Assembly (NCBI RefSeq): GCF_013201625.1
Contig: NZ_CP053839.1
Span: forward strand, 930,001 to 994,000
Length of the DNA stretch: 64,000 bases
Direction of reading: 5' to 3'
From: Aliarcobacter lanthieri
GTDB taxonomy: Bacteria > Campylobacterota > Campylobacteria > Campylobacterales > Arcobacteraceae
In this document: piece after piece, positions 26,837-36,705 of the stretch
How the letters are laid out: each line of letters starts with the position of its first letter
How positions within the stretch are numbered: the stretch's first letter is position 1
Made by a program: the position numbers and the translations under genes
Notes under the pieces: model-generated
Told to the model about the DNA's origin: nothing
The model's database searches: none
The model's input: only the letters and a program-made list of their open reading frames with translations

Positions 26837-27835
26837 ATGACGAAAACAATTACTTTAGCACATGGAAATGGTGGATTAGAAAATAATGAACTTATATCTA
26901 AGGTATTTTATAAGGCTTTTAAAAATGATATTTTGCAAAATTGTGAAGATGCAGCAATAATAGAAAATGGAAAACTAGCTTTTAGTACAGATAGTTTTAC
27001 AGTTAGTCCACTTTTTTTTAATGGAGCAAATATTGGAAAACTTGCTATTTGTGGAACTTGCAATGATTTAGCAATGATGGGAGCAAAGCCAAAATATCTT
27101 ACTTGCTCAGTTATAATTGAAGAAGGTTTTGAAGTAGAGCAACTTGAAATCATAGTAAACTCGATGAAAGAAGAGTTAGTAAAAAATGAAGCAATTATTG
27201 TAAGTGGTGATACAAAAGTAGTGCCACGAGGTGCTGTTGATAAGATCTTTATAAACACAACTGGAATAGGAGAAGTTCTTTATAGTGGAATTAGCTCAAA
27301 CAATATAACACAAGATGACTTGATACTTGTAAGCCGTGATATTGGCTCTCATGGGGCTACTATATTTACAGCACGTGAGGGAATAGAATTAAACTCAAAT
27401 TTAAAAAGTGATTGCAACTCATTATATCCACAAGTAAAAGCATTGATTGATGGTGGTATTAAAATAACTGCTTTAAGAGATGCAACAAGAGGTGGCGTAA
27501 GTGCTGTTTTAAATGAGTGGTCGAAACAATCAAATATCTGTATAGAAGTAGAAGAAGATGCTCTTCCAGTAAGTGATGAGGTAAAAGGTATTTGTGAAAT
27601 GTTAGGTTTTGAAGCAACAAATTTAGCAAATGAAGGAACTTTTGTTTTAGCAATTCCAAAAAAGTATGCACAAAAAGCAATAGATATTTTACATAATTTT
27701 GAAGAGGCAAAAAATGCTTGTATTATAGGAAAAGTAACAAGTCAATATCCACAAAAAGTTATATTAAACTCTTCTTGGGAAACAAAAAGATTTTTAGATA
27801 CTCCAACTGGTGAATTACTTCCAAGGATTTGCTAA
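26837..27835 (+). CDS. hypE: Hydrogenase maturation protein HypE
   Basis: A 332-residue PurM-like ATPase. It opens with LAHGNGGLENNELI, has STDSFTVSPLFF and the central DATRGGVSAVLNE, and ends in the family tail PRIC whose Cys receives the carbamoyl group from HypF and is dehydrated to thiocyanate. That cyanide is passed to the HypC-HypD iron. Its stop codon overlaps the hypA start (TAATG). It is separated from hypD by the four-gene insertion at 23005-26836. Confidence 0.96.
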   Translation: MTKTITLAHGNGGLENNELISKVFYKAFKNDILQNCEDAAIIENGKLAFSTDSFTVSPLFFNGANIGKLAICGTCNDLAMMGAKPKYLTCSVIIEEGFEVEQLEIIVNSMKEELVKNEAIIVSGDTKVVPRGAVDKIFINTTGIGEVLYSGISSNNITQDDLILVSRDIGSHGATIFTAREGIELNSNLKSDCNSLYPQVKALIDGGIKITALRDATRGGVSAVLNEWSKQSNICIEVEEDALPVSDEVKGICEMLGFEATNLANEGTFVLAIPKKYAQKAIDILHNFEEAKNACIIGKVTSQYPQKVILNSSWETKRFLDTPTGELLPRIC

Positions 27836-28176
27836 TGCACGAGTATTCAATCGTTCAATCATTATTAGAAAGTTGTGAAGAACACGCAAGACAAAATGAA
27901 GCAAAAAAAGTTATAAAAGTAGTTGTGAAAATTGGAGTTTTAAGTGGAGTTGAACCAGAGCTTCTGCAAACTGCTTTTGATACTTTTAAAGAACAAACCA
28001 TTTGTCATGATGCACAATTTTTGATAAATATCCAGAAAATTGAGATTTTATGTCATGATTGCCAAACAAAGTCAACTTTAGAAAAGCATGAGTTTTCCTG
28101 TCCAAAATGCCAAAGCACAAATTTAAAAGTAACTGATGGTGAAGATATGTATCTTATGAGTTTAGAACTAGATTAA
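27835..28176 (+). CDS. hypA: Hydrogenase nickel metallochaperone HypA
   Basis: A 113-residue HypA. The start is the ATG overlapping the hypE stop, giving the obligatory N-terminus MHEYSIVQ whose Met1/His2 bind nickel; an ATG six bases upstream is rejected because it would bury this motif. The zinc site is formed by CHDC and CPKC. HypA delivers nickel to the HydB precursor together with HypB. It is the last hyp gene before the nickel importer, 91 bp downstream. Confidence 0.95.
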   Translation: MHEYSIVQSLLESCEEHARQNEAKKVIKVVVKIGVLSGVEPELLQTAFDTFKEQTICHDAQFLINIQKIEILCHDCQTKSTLEKHEFSCPKCQSTNLKVTDGEDMYLMSLELD

Positions 28177-28267
28177 CTTTGTTCTAAAGATATATAAGAA
28201 ATACTAAAATTTACTTTACATAAATAATTGGAAGATATAATTTTCAAAAAAAAACAAAAGGATACCT

Positions 28268-28990
28268 ATGAAGAAAAGCTTATTAGCTCTATGTTTTGCA
28301 ATGTATGCCAATGCTCATTTTTTAGCATTAATTCCAGCTACAGATAATGTTGTTGACAAGAAAGATGCAAATTTAAAAATTGAAACTATGTTTATTCATC
28401 CTTTTGAACAAAGTGGAATGAATATGGAAAAGCCAAAAGGTTTTTATGTAAATGATACAAAAAATTCTTTGAATATTACTGAAATAAAAAAATTTGGAGA
28501 GAAGGCTTGGACTACAAATTTTGATATAAAAAAGCCAGGACTTTATCAGTTTTTTGTACAACCAGAACCATATTTTGAACAAGCTGAAGAAGTATTCATA
28601 AGTCATGTTCCAAAAGTAATTGTAAGTGCTTTTGGAGTTGAAGATGGTTGGGATGAACCAATTGGTTTAGAGTATGAAATTGTTCCTCTTACAAAACCTT
28701 TTGCTTTATATTCTGGAAATATTTTTCAAGGAAAAGTTGTAAAGAATGGAAAAACTATCCCAAATGTACAAGTAGAAGTTGAGTTATATAATGAGTTTGG
28801 ATTAAAAGCTCCAACTGAAAATCATATTACTCAAAGTGTAAAGACTGATGATAATGGTGTTTTTTCTTTTGTTATGAATCATAAAGGTTGGTGGGGATTT
28901 GCAGCTTTAATTGAAGAAGGTGAAAAAGAATATAAAGGTAAAAAATATCCAATTGAAAATGGTGCTTTACTTTGGTTAAAAGCATATTAG
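28268..28990 (+). CDS. nikK: NikK, DUF4198 periplasmic component of nickel ECF importer
   Basis: A 240-residue exported protein: signal peptide at residues 1-16 ending in ANA, and a mature protein starting with His (HFLALIP), typical of DUF4198. Later segments (GKVVKNGKTIPNVQVEVELYNE, FSFVMNHKGWWGFAALIEEG) look like an Ig/transthyretin-type beta fold. It is followed at once by CbiM-, CbiQ- and CbiO-like genes, the order nikKMLQO known for nickel ECF transporters. The mature N-terminal His may help present nickel to NikM (inference). Confidence 0.82.
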   Translation: MKKSLLALCFAMYANAHFLALIPATDNVVDKKDANLKIETMFIHPFEQSGMNMEKPKGFYVNDTKNSLNITEIKKFGEKAWTTNFDIKKPGLYQFFVQPEPYFEQAEEVFISHVPKVIVSAFGVEDGWDEPIGLEYEIVPLTKPFALYSGNIFQGKVVKNGKTIPNVQVEVELYNEFGLKAPTENHITQSVKTDDNGVFSFVMNHKGWWGFAALIEEGEKEYKGKKYPIENGALLWLKAY

Positions 28991-28997
28991 GATATAT

Positions 28998-29603
28998 ATG
29001 CATATAAGTGATGGTGTTTTAAGTCTAGAAGTAACAATAGTTTCTACTATTGTTTCTTTTGGCTTTTTAATTTATTCTTTTAAAAATCTTACAAATGAAA
29101 AAATATCTTTAAGCGCAGCTTTTAGTGCGTTATTTTTTATTGCCTCTTTTATACATATTCCTTTTGGATTTACTCAAATACACTTAATGCTTATAGGATT
29201 TATTGGGATTTTCTTAGGTAACTTAGCAATATTTTCAATATCATTGGCTTTAATTTTGCAAGCACTTCTTTTAGGATACGGAGGTATTAGTTCACTTGGA
29301 GCAAATATTTTGATTATGGGTGTATCTTCGTATGTTGTATATTTACTTTTTAAATTAGAGATTTTTAAAAGATTAAATGAAAAAATAAGATTTTTTTTAG
29401 TTGGATTTTTAGGAGTTTTTATAGCTTCATTGAGTCTTTTCTTACTTCTTATATTTTCAAAACAAGAATATGAAAAAGTAGCATATTCTATACTTCTTAT
29501 AAATATTCCAACAATGATATTAGAAGGTGTAATTACACTATTTTTACTTATATATATTAAAAAAGTTATGCCAAATTTATTAAAAGGTACAAATATATGT
29601 TAA
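28998..29603 (+). CDS. nikM: NikM, substrate-binding membrane protein of nickel ECF importer
   Basis: A 201-residue CbiM/NikM protein with about six membrane helices. The N-terminus MHISDG carries the His2 that binds the metal together with the N-terminal amine. FIHIPFGFTQIHLMLIGFIGIFLG in the middle is the second conserved stretch with metal-binding histidines. Nickel rather than cobalt is inferred from the hyd/hyp neighbourhood and from NikK and NikL. It overlaps nikL by 7 bp. Confidence 0.88.
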   Translation: MHISDGVLSLEVTIVSTIVSFGFLIYSFKNLTNEKISLSAAFSALFFIASFIHIPFGFTQIHLMLIGFIGIFLGNLAIFSISLALILQALLLGYGGISSLGANILIMGVSSYVVYLLFKLEIFKRLNEKIRFFLVGFLGVFIASLSLFLLLIFSKQEYEKVAYSILLINIPTMILEGVITLFLLIYIKKVMPNLLKGTNIC

Positions 29604-30079
29604 GATTTTTTATACTTTTATTTCCTATTATTTTATTCGCTCATAAAATAAATCTTTATTTAGATTTACAAGATGATAATCTTTATATAAATTCATATTT
29701 CGCAAATGCAAAGCCTTGTATAAATTGTCAATTTAAAATAGAAAATAATCAAAATAATATTATTTTTGATGGAACTTTAGATAGACAAGGAGAATATAAT
29801 TTTAAAACAGATATAAAAGATTTAAAAGTTACAATTGATGCCGGAGCAGGTCATATTGTATCAAAAGAGATAAAAAATGATAATAGTTCAAAAAATAGTT
29901 TATTATCAAATAGTAATGTAAATTTAGAGCTAAATATATTAAAAGAAGAAAATACTGCTTTAAAACATAAAATTATAGTTTTAGAAGAACAATTAAACTA
30001 TTTTGAAATTTTTAAAGTAATTTTTGGTTTATTACTTATATTTTTAATTTTTTTATTTGTAAAAAGAATAAAATCTTGA
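29597..30079 (+). CDS. nikL: NikL, accessory membrane protein of nickel ECF importer
   Basis: A 160-residue protein with an N-terminal hydrophobic segment (signal or anchor, 2-15), a periplasmic part with CINCQF and the typical VTIDAGAGHIVSKEI, and a C-terminal membrane helix at about 135-155. This is the layout of NikL/CbiN-like small components that support metal loading by the M subunit. It overlaps nikM and nikQ by a few bases, consistent with one polycistronic unit. Confidence 0.78.
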   Translation: MLRFFILLFPIILFAHKINLYLDLQDDNLYINSYFANAKPCINCQFKIENNQNNIIFDGTLDRQGEYNFKTDIKDLKVTIDAGAGHIVSKEIKNDNSSKNSLLSNSNVNLELNILKEENTALKHKIIVLEEQLNYFEIFKVIFGLLLIFLIFLFVKRIKS

Positions 30080-30720
30080 ATCTTAATCCTGCAATATCTT
30101 TAATTTTAGCTTTTTTATATAGTTTACTTTTAAGTTTCTCAAATGTTGAAATATATTTTTTAATTCCAATTGTTTTTTTGTTTATTATAAATTTTAATAA
30201 TCTTTTTAAAATATTAAAGAAACTATTCTTTTTAAATATTTTCATATTTGTTTTATCGTTATTTTTATATATAGAATCAAACTTTTATGAAGCTATAAAT
30301 CTATTTGTTAGAGTAAATTTGATAATTTTATTTAATCTTTTGCTATTTTCCAATTCAAATGGATTTGATATTGTAAGAGGATTTTATATTTTAAAATTCC
30401 CGAATAAATTTGTATCAACTTTGTATTTTACTATCAAGATGATTTTTGAATTAAGTTTAGATATACAGAATATAAAAAATTCTTTAATAACAAGAAATTT
30501 TAAAGCTAAAACCAATATGTTTACTTATAAAACTTTTGGAAATATTTTTGGACTTTTATTTGTAAAAAGTATTTCTAGAGCTATGAATTTGAAATCAACT
30601 TTTGAATTACGACATTTTCAAGGAGATATTTTTCTAAGTGATGATTTTATAGTTTGTAAATATGATATTATTTTAATCTTTTTTATTTCTATAACTTTAA
30701 TTCTAAAGGCATTTATATGA
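30076..30720 (+). CDS. nikQ: NikQ, transmembrane T component of nickel ECF importer
   Basis: A 214-residue CbiQ-family protein with about five hydrophobic helices. TTG at 30076 is the start, inside the nikL end. The cytoplasmic coupling region contains RAMNLKSTFELRHF, corresponding to the short conserved coupling helices that contact the ATPase. It couples NikO hydrolysis to movement of NikM. It overlaps nikO by 4 bp. Confidence 0.82.
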   Translation: MNLNPAISLILAFLYSLLLSFSNVEIYFLIPIVFLFIINFNNLFKILKKLFFLNIFIFVLSLFLYIESNFYEAINLFVRVNLIILFNLLLFSNSNGFDIVRGFYILKFPNKFVSTLYFTIKMIFELSLDIQNIKNSLITRNFKAKTNMFTYKTFGNIFGLLFVKSISRAMNLKSTFELRHFQGDIFLSDDFIVCKYDIILIFFISITLILKAFI

Positions 30721-31367
30721 GTTGTACATTAAATTTAAAAAATATTTCATATAAAAAAGATGATAAAGTTTTATTTGAAGATATAACATTTAATTTAGGA
30801 CATGAAGAAAAAATAGCAATAATTGGTACAAATGGTTGTGGTAAATCTACTCTTTTAAAATTGATTGTGGGATTAGAAAAACCAAATATTGGAGAAATAT
30901 ATCTTTTTCATAATTTAGTAAAAAACAAGAAAGACTATGAAAGATATAGAAGTGATATAGGCTATTTACCACAAGATGTAAGTAGCTTTTTCTTATCTAT
31001 TACAGTTATTGAAGATATTATGTTTTCTCTTAGAGTAAAAGGTTTAAATAAAGATGAAGCTTATGCAAAGAGTATTGAAATATTAAAAAAATTAGATATT
31101 TTACATTTAGAAAATAGAGTAATATTTGAATTAAGTGGAGGAGAGCAAAAACTTGTAGCATTATCTTCCCTTTTGGTAACTGAGCCTAAAATTCTTCTAT
31201 TAGATGAACCCACTAATGCCTTAGATGAAGAGAGTGAAAAAAAGATTTTAAATATATTAAACTCTTTGAATAAATCTATGATTATTGTATCACATCATAA
31301 AACTTTTATTGGAAATTTAACAAATACTATTTATAAACTAGATAATAAATCATTAATAAAAATTTAA
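30717..31367 (+). CDS. nikO: NikO, ATPase of nickel ECF importer
   Basis: A 216-residue ABC ATPase: Walker A IGTNGCGKST near residues 36-45, Q loop LPQDVSSFFLS, signature LSGGEQK, Walker B ILLLDEPTNALD and switch histidine in IIVSHHK. It is the last gene of nikKMLQO and powers nickel uptake for the hydrogenase. Its stop codon directly abuts the CCA end of the antisense tRNA-Leu-like sequence, so no room remains for a separate terminator. Confidence 0.9.
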   Translation: MSCTLNLKNISYKKDDKVLFEDITFNLGHEEKIAIIGTNGCGKSTLLKLIVGLEKPNIGEIYLFHNLVKNKKDYERYRSDIGYLPQDVSSFFLSITVIEDIMFSLRVKGLNKDEAYAKSIEILKKLDILHLENRVIFELSGGEQKLVALSSLLVTEPKILLLDEPTNALDEESEKKILNILNSLNKSMIIVSHHKTFIGNLTNTIYKLDNKSLIKI

Positions 31368-31451
31368 TGGTACCGTTGGTCGGACTCGAACCGACACTCC
31401 AGTGGAATACGATTTTGAATCATACGCGTCTACCAATTCCGTCACAGAGCC
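31368..31451 (-). pseudogene. tRNA-Leu(CAA)-like sequence with a broken acceptor stem
   Basis: 84 nt, 78 identical to the tRNA-Leu at 44258-44341, including the anticodon loop TTCAAAA (anticodon CAA) and the T arm. The 5' acceptor strand GGCTCTG faces CAACGGT, leaving three mismatched pairs and a G-T. G10 of the D stem is A, and the anticodon stem (TATGA/TCGTA) has one G-T. It is therefore probably not a working tRNA. An automated search may still call it tRNA-Leu. It forms the left boundary of the island. Confidence 0.7.
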
Positions 31452-31491
31452 ATTTATTTTTAATAAAATATTTTAAAAGTAAGTTGTTTAC
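31368..31491. repeat. Left direct repeat (tRNA-Leu plus 5' flank)
   Basis: Similarity to 44258-44384 continues about 40 bp past the tRNA 5' end (CATTT, T/A-rich, AAGTTRTKTAC). The repeat therefore includes the leader of the tRNA gene, and the two copies lie in the same orientation about 12.9 kb apart. Confidence 0.65.
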
Positions 31492-31923
31492 TTTTTTGCA
31501 TACTCAACATCATAAAAAGCCCATAAAATAGTGTTTTGAGTAACAAAAATAAAGATTTTGAATTTAACATGTAAAACGATATAAAAGTACATAAAAGATG
31601 TATCTGTAGCAATTTTATTATATTTATTATGAAATTTAAGATATAAATGTATATAGCTATATACAAGATAATATAGTTAATTGTGTACCTAATTGTGTCT
31701 CATCAGAATAATTGATAATTCATATTTAATTTAATAAAATATGTGTGAAAAAATGAGAAATGGTAAATATGCAAATTTAATTAGTAAATAATATTATTAA
31801 ATTTTTATTGTGTAAATTTAACTCCTTTATATGTAAATATAAATAAAAAATAACGAAATGTGTCAAGAATGTGACTATATTTATGTACAATAATTAAATA
31901 ATTAATTACACAAGAATTTAAAT
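31492..31923. other. Non-coding AT-rich gap before sbcD
   Basis: About 430 bp without a believable gene: short frames here have no ribosome site or family likeness. A TACAAT box (31888-31893) lies about 30 bp before the sbcD start and could be its -10. Nothing else was recognised. Confidence 0.5.
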
Positions 31924-33117
31924 ATGAAGATTTTACATACATCAGACTGGCATCTTGGTCAAAACTTTATGGGAAAAAGTAGGGTAGATGAGCATGAAGC
32001 TTTTCTCTCTTGGCTTTTAAAAATAATAGAAGAAAAACAAATTGAAATATTGCTAGTGTCTGGAGATATTTTTGATACTGGAACTCCACCAAATTATGCT
32101 TTAGAACTTTATTATAATTTTTTAAAAGAACTATCAAATATCAAATCATTAATCACTACTATTATAACTGCTGGAAATCATGATTCAGTATCAACTCTAA
32201 AAGCACCAAAACAACTTTTAGAAGTTTTAAATGTTCATGTTATAACAACTGGTGATGAAGATGAAAATGTAATTATTCCTATATATAAAAATAATGATTT
32301 AATATCTATTGTTTGTGCTGTTCCATTTTTAAGAGATAGTGTTATTAGACAATCTCTTAGTGGAATAACAATAAGAGAAAAAGAGAAACTAGCAAATAGT
32401 GGAATTAAAGCTTATTATGAAAACTGCTACAAAAAAGCACTTGAATTAAAACAAGATAAGAATATACCAATAATTGGAATGGGACACTTAACAACAGTTG
32501 GAAGTAGAAGTTCTCAAAGTGAAAGAGATATTTATATTGGTGGAACTATTGATATTGGTGGAGATTACTTAGCTTCTATGTTTGATTATGTTGTTTTAGG
32601 ACATCTTCATATAAATCAAGTTGTTGGAAATAATGAACATGTTAGATATTCAGGTTCTCCAATACCTCTTAGTTTTTCTGAATCAAAAAACAGTCAAAAA
32701 GTAAATCTTGTATCTTTTACTCAAAATGAAATGAGTATAGAAGAAATAGAAGTTCCGCTTTATAGAAAACTACTTGTCATTAAAGGTAATTATGAAACTA
32801 TAAAAAATGAACTTACTAAAATTGAAGATAAAAACTCTTGGATAGAAGTTCATATATCTGATGATAATGCGATGTATGCAAATAATGAAATCAGACAACT
32901 TGCTTCAAAACTTGAACTAATACTGCTTGCTGTAAAAATAGACAAAAGTGAAAAGCAATTAAAAGCTAATGAATTAAAGGTAATAAGTTTAGATGAATTG
33001 TCAGTTGAACAAGTATTTGAAAAGAGATTAGAACTTGAAAAGTTAGAATATAAAGAGTTTGAAAAAGAACTACTTTTAAACTTTAAAGAAGTAGTTTCTA
33101 AGGTGCAAAGCCTATGA
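31924..33117 (+). CDS. sbcD: Exonuclease SbcD (Mre11-like)
   Basis: A 397-residue metallophosphoesterase nuclease. Metal-binding motifs in order are HTSDWHLGQ (D8, H10), VSGDIFDTGTP, TAGNHDS, GHLTTVG and LGHLHINQ. A C-terminal capping region of about 120 residues follows. With SbcC it degrades DNA hairpins and double-strand ends. It is the first gene of the island's plus-strand run and overlaps sbcC by 4 bp. Confidence 0.94.
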   Translation: MKILHTSDWHLGQNFMGKSRVDEHEAFLSWLLKIIEEKQIEILLVSGDIFDTGTPPNYALELYYNFLKELSNIKSLITTIITAGNHDSVSTLKAPKQLLEVLNVHVITTGDEDENVIIPIYKNNDLISIVCAVPFLRDSVIRQSLSGITIREKEKLANSGIKAYYENCYKKALELKQDKNIPIIGMGHLTTVGSRSSQSERDIYIGGTIDIGGDYLASMFDYVVLGHLHINQVVGNNEHVRYSGSPIPLSFSESKNSQKVNLVSFTQNEMSIEEIEVPLYRKLLVIKGNYETIKNELTKIEDKNSWIEVHISDDNAMYANNEIRQLASKLELILLAVKIDKSEKQLKANELKVISLDELSVEQVFEKRLELEKLEYKEFEKELLLNFKEVVSKVQSL

Positions 33118-36100
33118 AAATCCTAAAAATAAAATCATTAAATATTAACTCATTAAAAGGTGAGTTTGAAGTTGACTTTGAAAAGTTTTTAAAAGATGAA
33201 TCATTATTTGCTATTACTGGACCAACGGGTGCTGGGAAAAGTACAATTTTAGATGTAATTACTTGTGCTTTATATGGAAGAACTGCAAGATTATCAAATC
33301 CAAATGAACTTATGAGTAGACACACAGGGGAATGTCTATGTGAAGTAGAATTTGAAGTAAAAGGAAAAGTTTACAGAAGTTCTTGGAGTCAAAAAAGAGC
33401 TAGAAAAAGTCCTGATGGAGCATTCCAAAGTGCTAAAATGGAAGTTAGTGAATTAGAATCTGGAAAAGTTTTAGAATCATATCTTTCAAAAGTTCCAAAA
33501 TATATAGAAGAGTTATCTGGACTTGATTTTGATAGGTTTATTCAATCTATGATGTTGGCTCAAGGAAGTTTTGATGCTTTTTTAAAGGCACGTGAAAATG
33601 AGCGTTCAAGTTTACTAGAAAAGATTACTGGAACACAAATATATAAGCAAATATCACAAGAAATATATCAAACTTATATTAGAAAAAATGATGAGATAAA
33701 ATTAGATGAAAATTTATTAGGAAATATTGAATTATTATCAAGTGAAATAATTGAAGAAAAGACTTCAATTTTAAATAATTCAAAAGTTCAAAAACTTGAA
33801 TTTGATTCTAAAGGAAATGAGCTAAAGAAAGTAATTAATTGGCTTGAAAATTTACAAAAGGTAGAAGCTGATAATACTAAGTATATACAAGAGTTTGAAC
33901 AAATTACTATTGAAAAAGAGAATAAAAAAGAAGATTTTATCAGATTAGATTTAGCAAATAAAGCTTTAAATGTTCAGACAATTTATCAAGAAAAAAATTC
34001 TTTAACTCAAATAATAAATCAAGATAAAGAAAAGCTAGAAAAACTTCAAAAAGAGTTAGAAAATTTAAAACAACTCTTACAATCAACAACTAATGAATCA
34101 TTAAAAGTAAAAGATGAATTAGATAAAGAAAAAATCTCATTTGATATGAACTCTAAAAAACTTAAAGAAGTAAGAACACTACAAACTAAAATTGAATCAA
34201 AACTTCAAAATATTAAAGAGTTAGAAAATAAAATAAGCTCTCAAAATGAACAAAAAATAAAACTAACTGAAGACTTAAATGTACTAAAAACAAATCAAGA
34301 GAAGATTGATAATGAGTTAAAAATTATAAATGATTATCTAATTAAAAATAAAAATTATGAATCATTAAAAGAAGAGATATCTTTAATCTCAAAAAATGTA
34401 AATGATTATAAAGATGTAATAAAACTTTTAAAACAAATAGAAGAAAAACTTCAAAATAACAGTTTAGATGAAAAGATTTTACAAGATAGTTTTAGTAAGG
34501 CAAAAAAAGAGTTTCATGAAATAAAAGTACTGTTTGATTCTAAAGATAAAGAGTATAAAGAGTTAGACCTTCAAACTTCAAATTTCAATCAAATAGAAGT
34601 AAATAATAGGGATAGATTAAAGAGTATTGAAAAATTAATCACTTCGATAGATGAATATAAAAGATTGATAAACAGTATTTCAAAAGAAAAAAATATCATA
34701 TCTTCTTCAAAAGATGAATCAAAAACTATAAAAACAAATATAGAAGAAAAATCAAAACTAATAAATGAAATACAAACACATATACAAACTCTAAATGACA
34801 AAAGAGAAGTAGAACTTTTAATAGCAAAATATGAAAGTGACAGAGTAAATCTAAAAGAAGGCGAAGAGTGTTTCTTATGTGGTTCAAAAGAACATCCATT
34901 TGTAGATCATAAAATAAGTGTAAATGCTGATGAAACAACTTCAATAATCGCTCAAAAGAAGCAAATATTTGATGAAGAAAATAAAGCTTTACGAACTATT
35001 GAATTAAACTTATCAAAACTTGAAACTAAAATAGATACATCTACTTTAGAACTAAATAAATTATTAAAAAATAAAGAAGATATAGAACAAGTATTTAGTT
35101 CATTGAATTTCATTTTAACAGATGATTCTAAAACAAACTTAGAAGAAGAAAAGCAACTTTTAGAAGAAGAGTTACAAAACATAATAAAAATTAGAGATAA
35201 AAAAGAAAAAGTTCTAACTCAAAGGGATAATCTTCAAAAAGAGTTAAATACTAAACAAACTTTTGTTTCTCAAAATGAACAAGAACTTTATAAACTAAAA
35301 AGTTCAATAGATCAATTACAAAATGAACAAACTCAAAACATATCTAAAAAGCAAACTTTAGAGGAAGAACTTTCAAAAGTATATAGTAAATATGAACTCA
35401 TATTTGATGAAAAGTTTGAAGAAAATTTTAGAATTTTAGTTGTAAGAAAAGATAGTTTTATTAAAAATGAAACATCGAAAAAAGAGCTTGATATAAAACT
35501 TCAAGGCTTAATAGTACAACTAAAGGAGTTTGATACAAAAATCATATCAATAGAGTCAAGTCTAAAAACAGATATTGAACAACTCTCTAAAATTTCTAAT
35601 GAAACAAAAGAATTACAAATTCAAAGTAAAGCTATTTTAGATGTATCTGATTTAAATATTTTTGAAAAAGAGATAACAAGTAAATTTAACACTATCAATG
35701 AAAAATATAACTCTTTATTAAAAGAGTTAGTAAATCTAAATTCAAAAGATGAATCACTAAATACTCAAATAAATGAGTTAAATCAAAAACAAATCAATGA
35801 TAATACAAAACTAGAAGAAACAAAACAAAAATTTAATAAAGCTCTTGTAGAAAATAGTTTTACTTCAAAAGAAGAGTTTGAAAAAGCACTTTTACCAAAA
35901 GAGTTAAGAGAAGAGTTATCTTTTGTGTGTAAAGCTCTTGAAGAAAAATATACTCAAATCCAAACTCTAAAAATAGACACAGCAAAAAAACTATCTGAAC
36001 AAAAAGAGTTAAACCTAACAGATAAAGAACTTCAAACTTTAAATGATGAATTAAAAGAGTTACAAACTATTATTGATGAACTTCAAAAATCAATAGGAAG

Positions 36101-36695
36101 TTTAGAAAAAGAGCTTGAAATTAATGCAATAAACAATAAAAAACATGAAGATAAAATCAAAGAGTTAGAAAAGAAAAAAGAAGCCTTTAAAGTATGGATA
36201 AAACTAAATGAAATGATAGGTTCAGCAAGTGGAGATAAATTTGCCAAATTTGCCCAAGGTATTACACTAGACCAACTTATCTATCTAGCAAATAAACATC
36301 TACAAATATTAAGTCCAAGATATGAACTTCAAAGAAGTAGTGATTCAAGTAAGCTATTAGAAATAGAAATAATTGATGGTTTTCAAGGCGATGTAGTAAG
36401 ACCTGTAAGTACGCTTTCAGGTGGTGAAAGCTTCATAGTAAGTCTTTCTCTTGCACTTGGACTTTCAGCACTTGCAAGTCAAAAAATAAGTATAGATTCA
36501 CTTTTTTTAGATGAAGGATTTGGAACACTTGATAGTGATAGTTTAGAGTTAGCACTAAATGCACTAAATCAGTTACAAAGTTCAGGGAAAATCGTAGGTG
36601 TGATTTCCCATGTGGAAGCACTAAAAGAGAGAATTCCATTGCAAATTAGGGTGATGCCTAAGGGTGATGGGACGAGTGTTTTAAATTTAAATTAG
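33114..36695 (+). CDS. sbcC: Exonuclease SbcC (Rad50-like ATPase)
   Basis: An 1193-residue SMC-like protein. Walker A GPTGAGKST is at residues 36-44, with long coiled coils on each side of the zinc hook CFLC (C586, C589). The C-terminal ATPase half has LSGGESFIVSLSLALGLS and the Walker B SLFLDEGFGTLD. It forms the tethering and ATP-driven partner of SbcD. The next gene starts 10 bp after its stop, so the SbcCD pair may be co-expressed with the downstream nucleases. Confidence 0.94.
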   Translation: MKILKIKSLNINSLKGEFEVDFEKFLKDESLFAITGPTGAGKSTILDVITCALYGRTARLSNPNELMSRHTGECLCEVEFEVKGKVYRSSWSQKRARKSPDGAFQSAKMEVSELESGKVLESYLSKVPKYIEELSGLDFDRFIQSMMLAQGSFDAFLKARENERSSLLEKITGTQIYKQISQEIYQTYIRKNDEIKLDENLLGNIELLSSEIIEEKTSILNNSKVQKLEFDSKGNELKKVINWLENLQKVEADNTKYIQEFEQITIEKENKKEDFIRLDLANKALNVQTIYQEKNSLTQIINQDKEKLEKLQKELENLKQLLQSTTNESLKVKDELDKEKISFDMNSKKLKEVRTLQTKIESKLQNIKELENKISSQNEQKIKLTEDLNVLKTNQEKIDNELKIINDYLIKNKNYESLKEEISLISKNVNDYKDVIKLLKQIEEKLQNNSLDEKILQDSFSKAKKEFHEIKVLFDSKDKEYKELDLQTSNFNQIEVNNRDRLKSIEKLITSIDEYKRLINSISKEKNIISSSKDESKTIKTNIEEKSKLINEIQTHIQTLNDKREVELLIAKYESDRVNLKEGEECFLCGSKEHPFVDHKISVNADETTSIIAQKKQIFDEENKALRTIELNLSKLETKIDTSTLELNKLLKNKEDIEQVFSSLNFILTDDSKTNLEEEKQLLEEELQNIIKIRDKKEKVLTQRDNLQKELNTKQTFVSQNEQELYKLKSSIDQLQNEQTQNISKKQTLEEELSKVYSKYELIFDEKFEENFRILVVRKDSFIKNETSKKELDIKLQGLIVQLKEFDTKIISIESSLKTDIEQLSKISNETKELQIQSKAILDVSDLNIFEKEITSKFNTINEKYNSLLKELVNLNSKDESLNTQINELNQKQINDNTKLEETKQKFNKALVENSFTSKEEFEKALLPKELREELSFVCKALEEKYTQIQTLKIDTAKKLSEQKELNLTDKELQTLNDELKELQTIIDELQKSIGSLEKELEINAINNKKHEDKIKELEKKKEAFKVWIKLNEMIGSASGDKFAKFAQGITLDQLIYLANKHLQILSPRYELQRSSDSSKLLEIEIIDGFQGDVVRPVSTLSGGESFIVSLSLALGLSALASQKISIDSLFLDEGFGTLDSDSLELALNALNQLQSSGKIVGVISHVEALKERIPLQIRVMPKGDGTSVLNLN

Positions 36696-36705
36696 AAAGG
36701 TTTTT

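Noticed and set aside
28177-28267. A NikR operator before nikK
   Set aside because: TATAATTTT is present but no second half-site at the expected spacing could be found.
31460-31666. A 68-codon minus-strand frame in the gap before sbcD
   Set aside because: It is hydrophobic low-complexity sequence in AT-rich DNA, without a ribosome site or likeness to any family.
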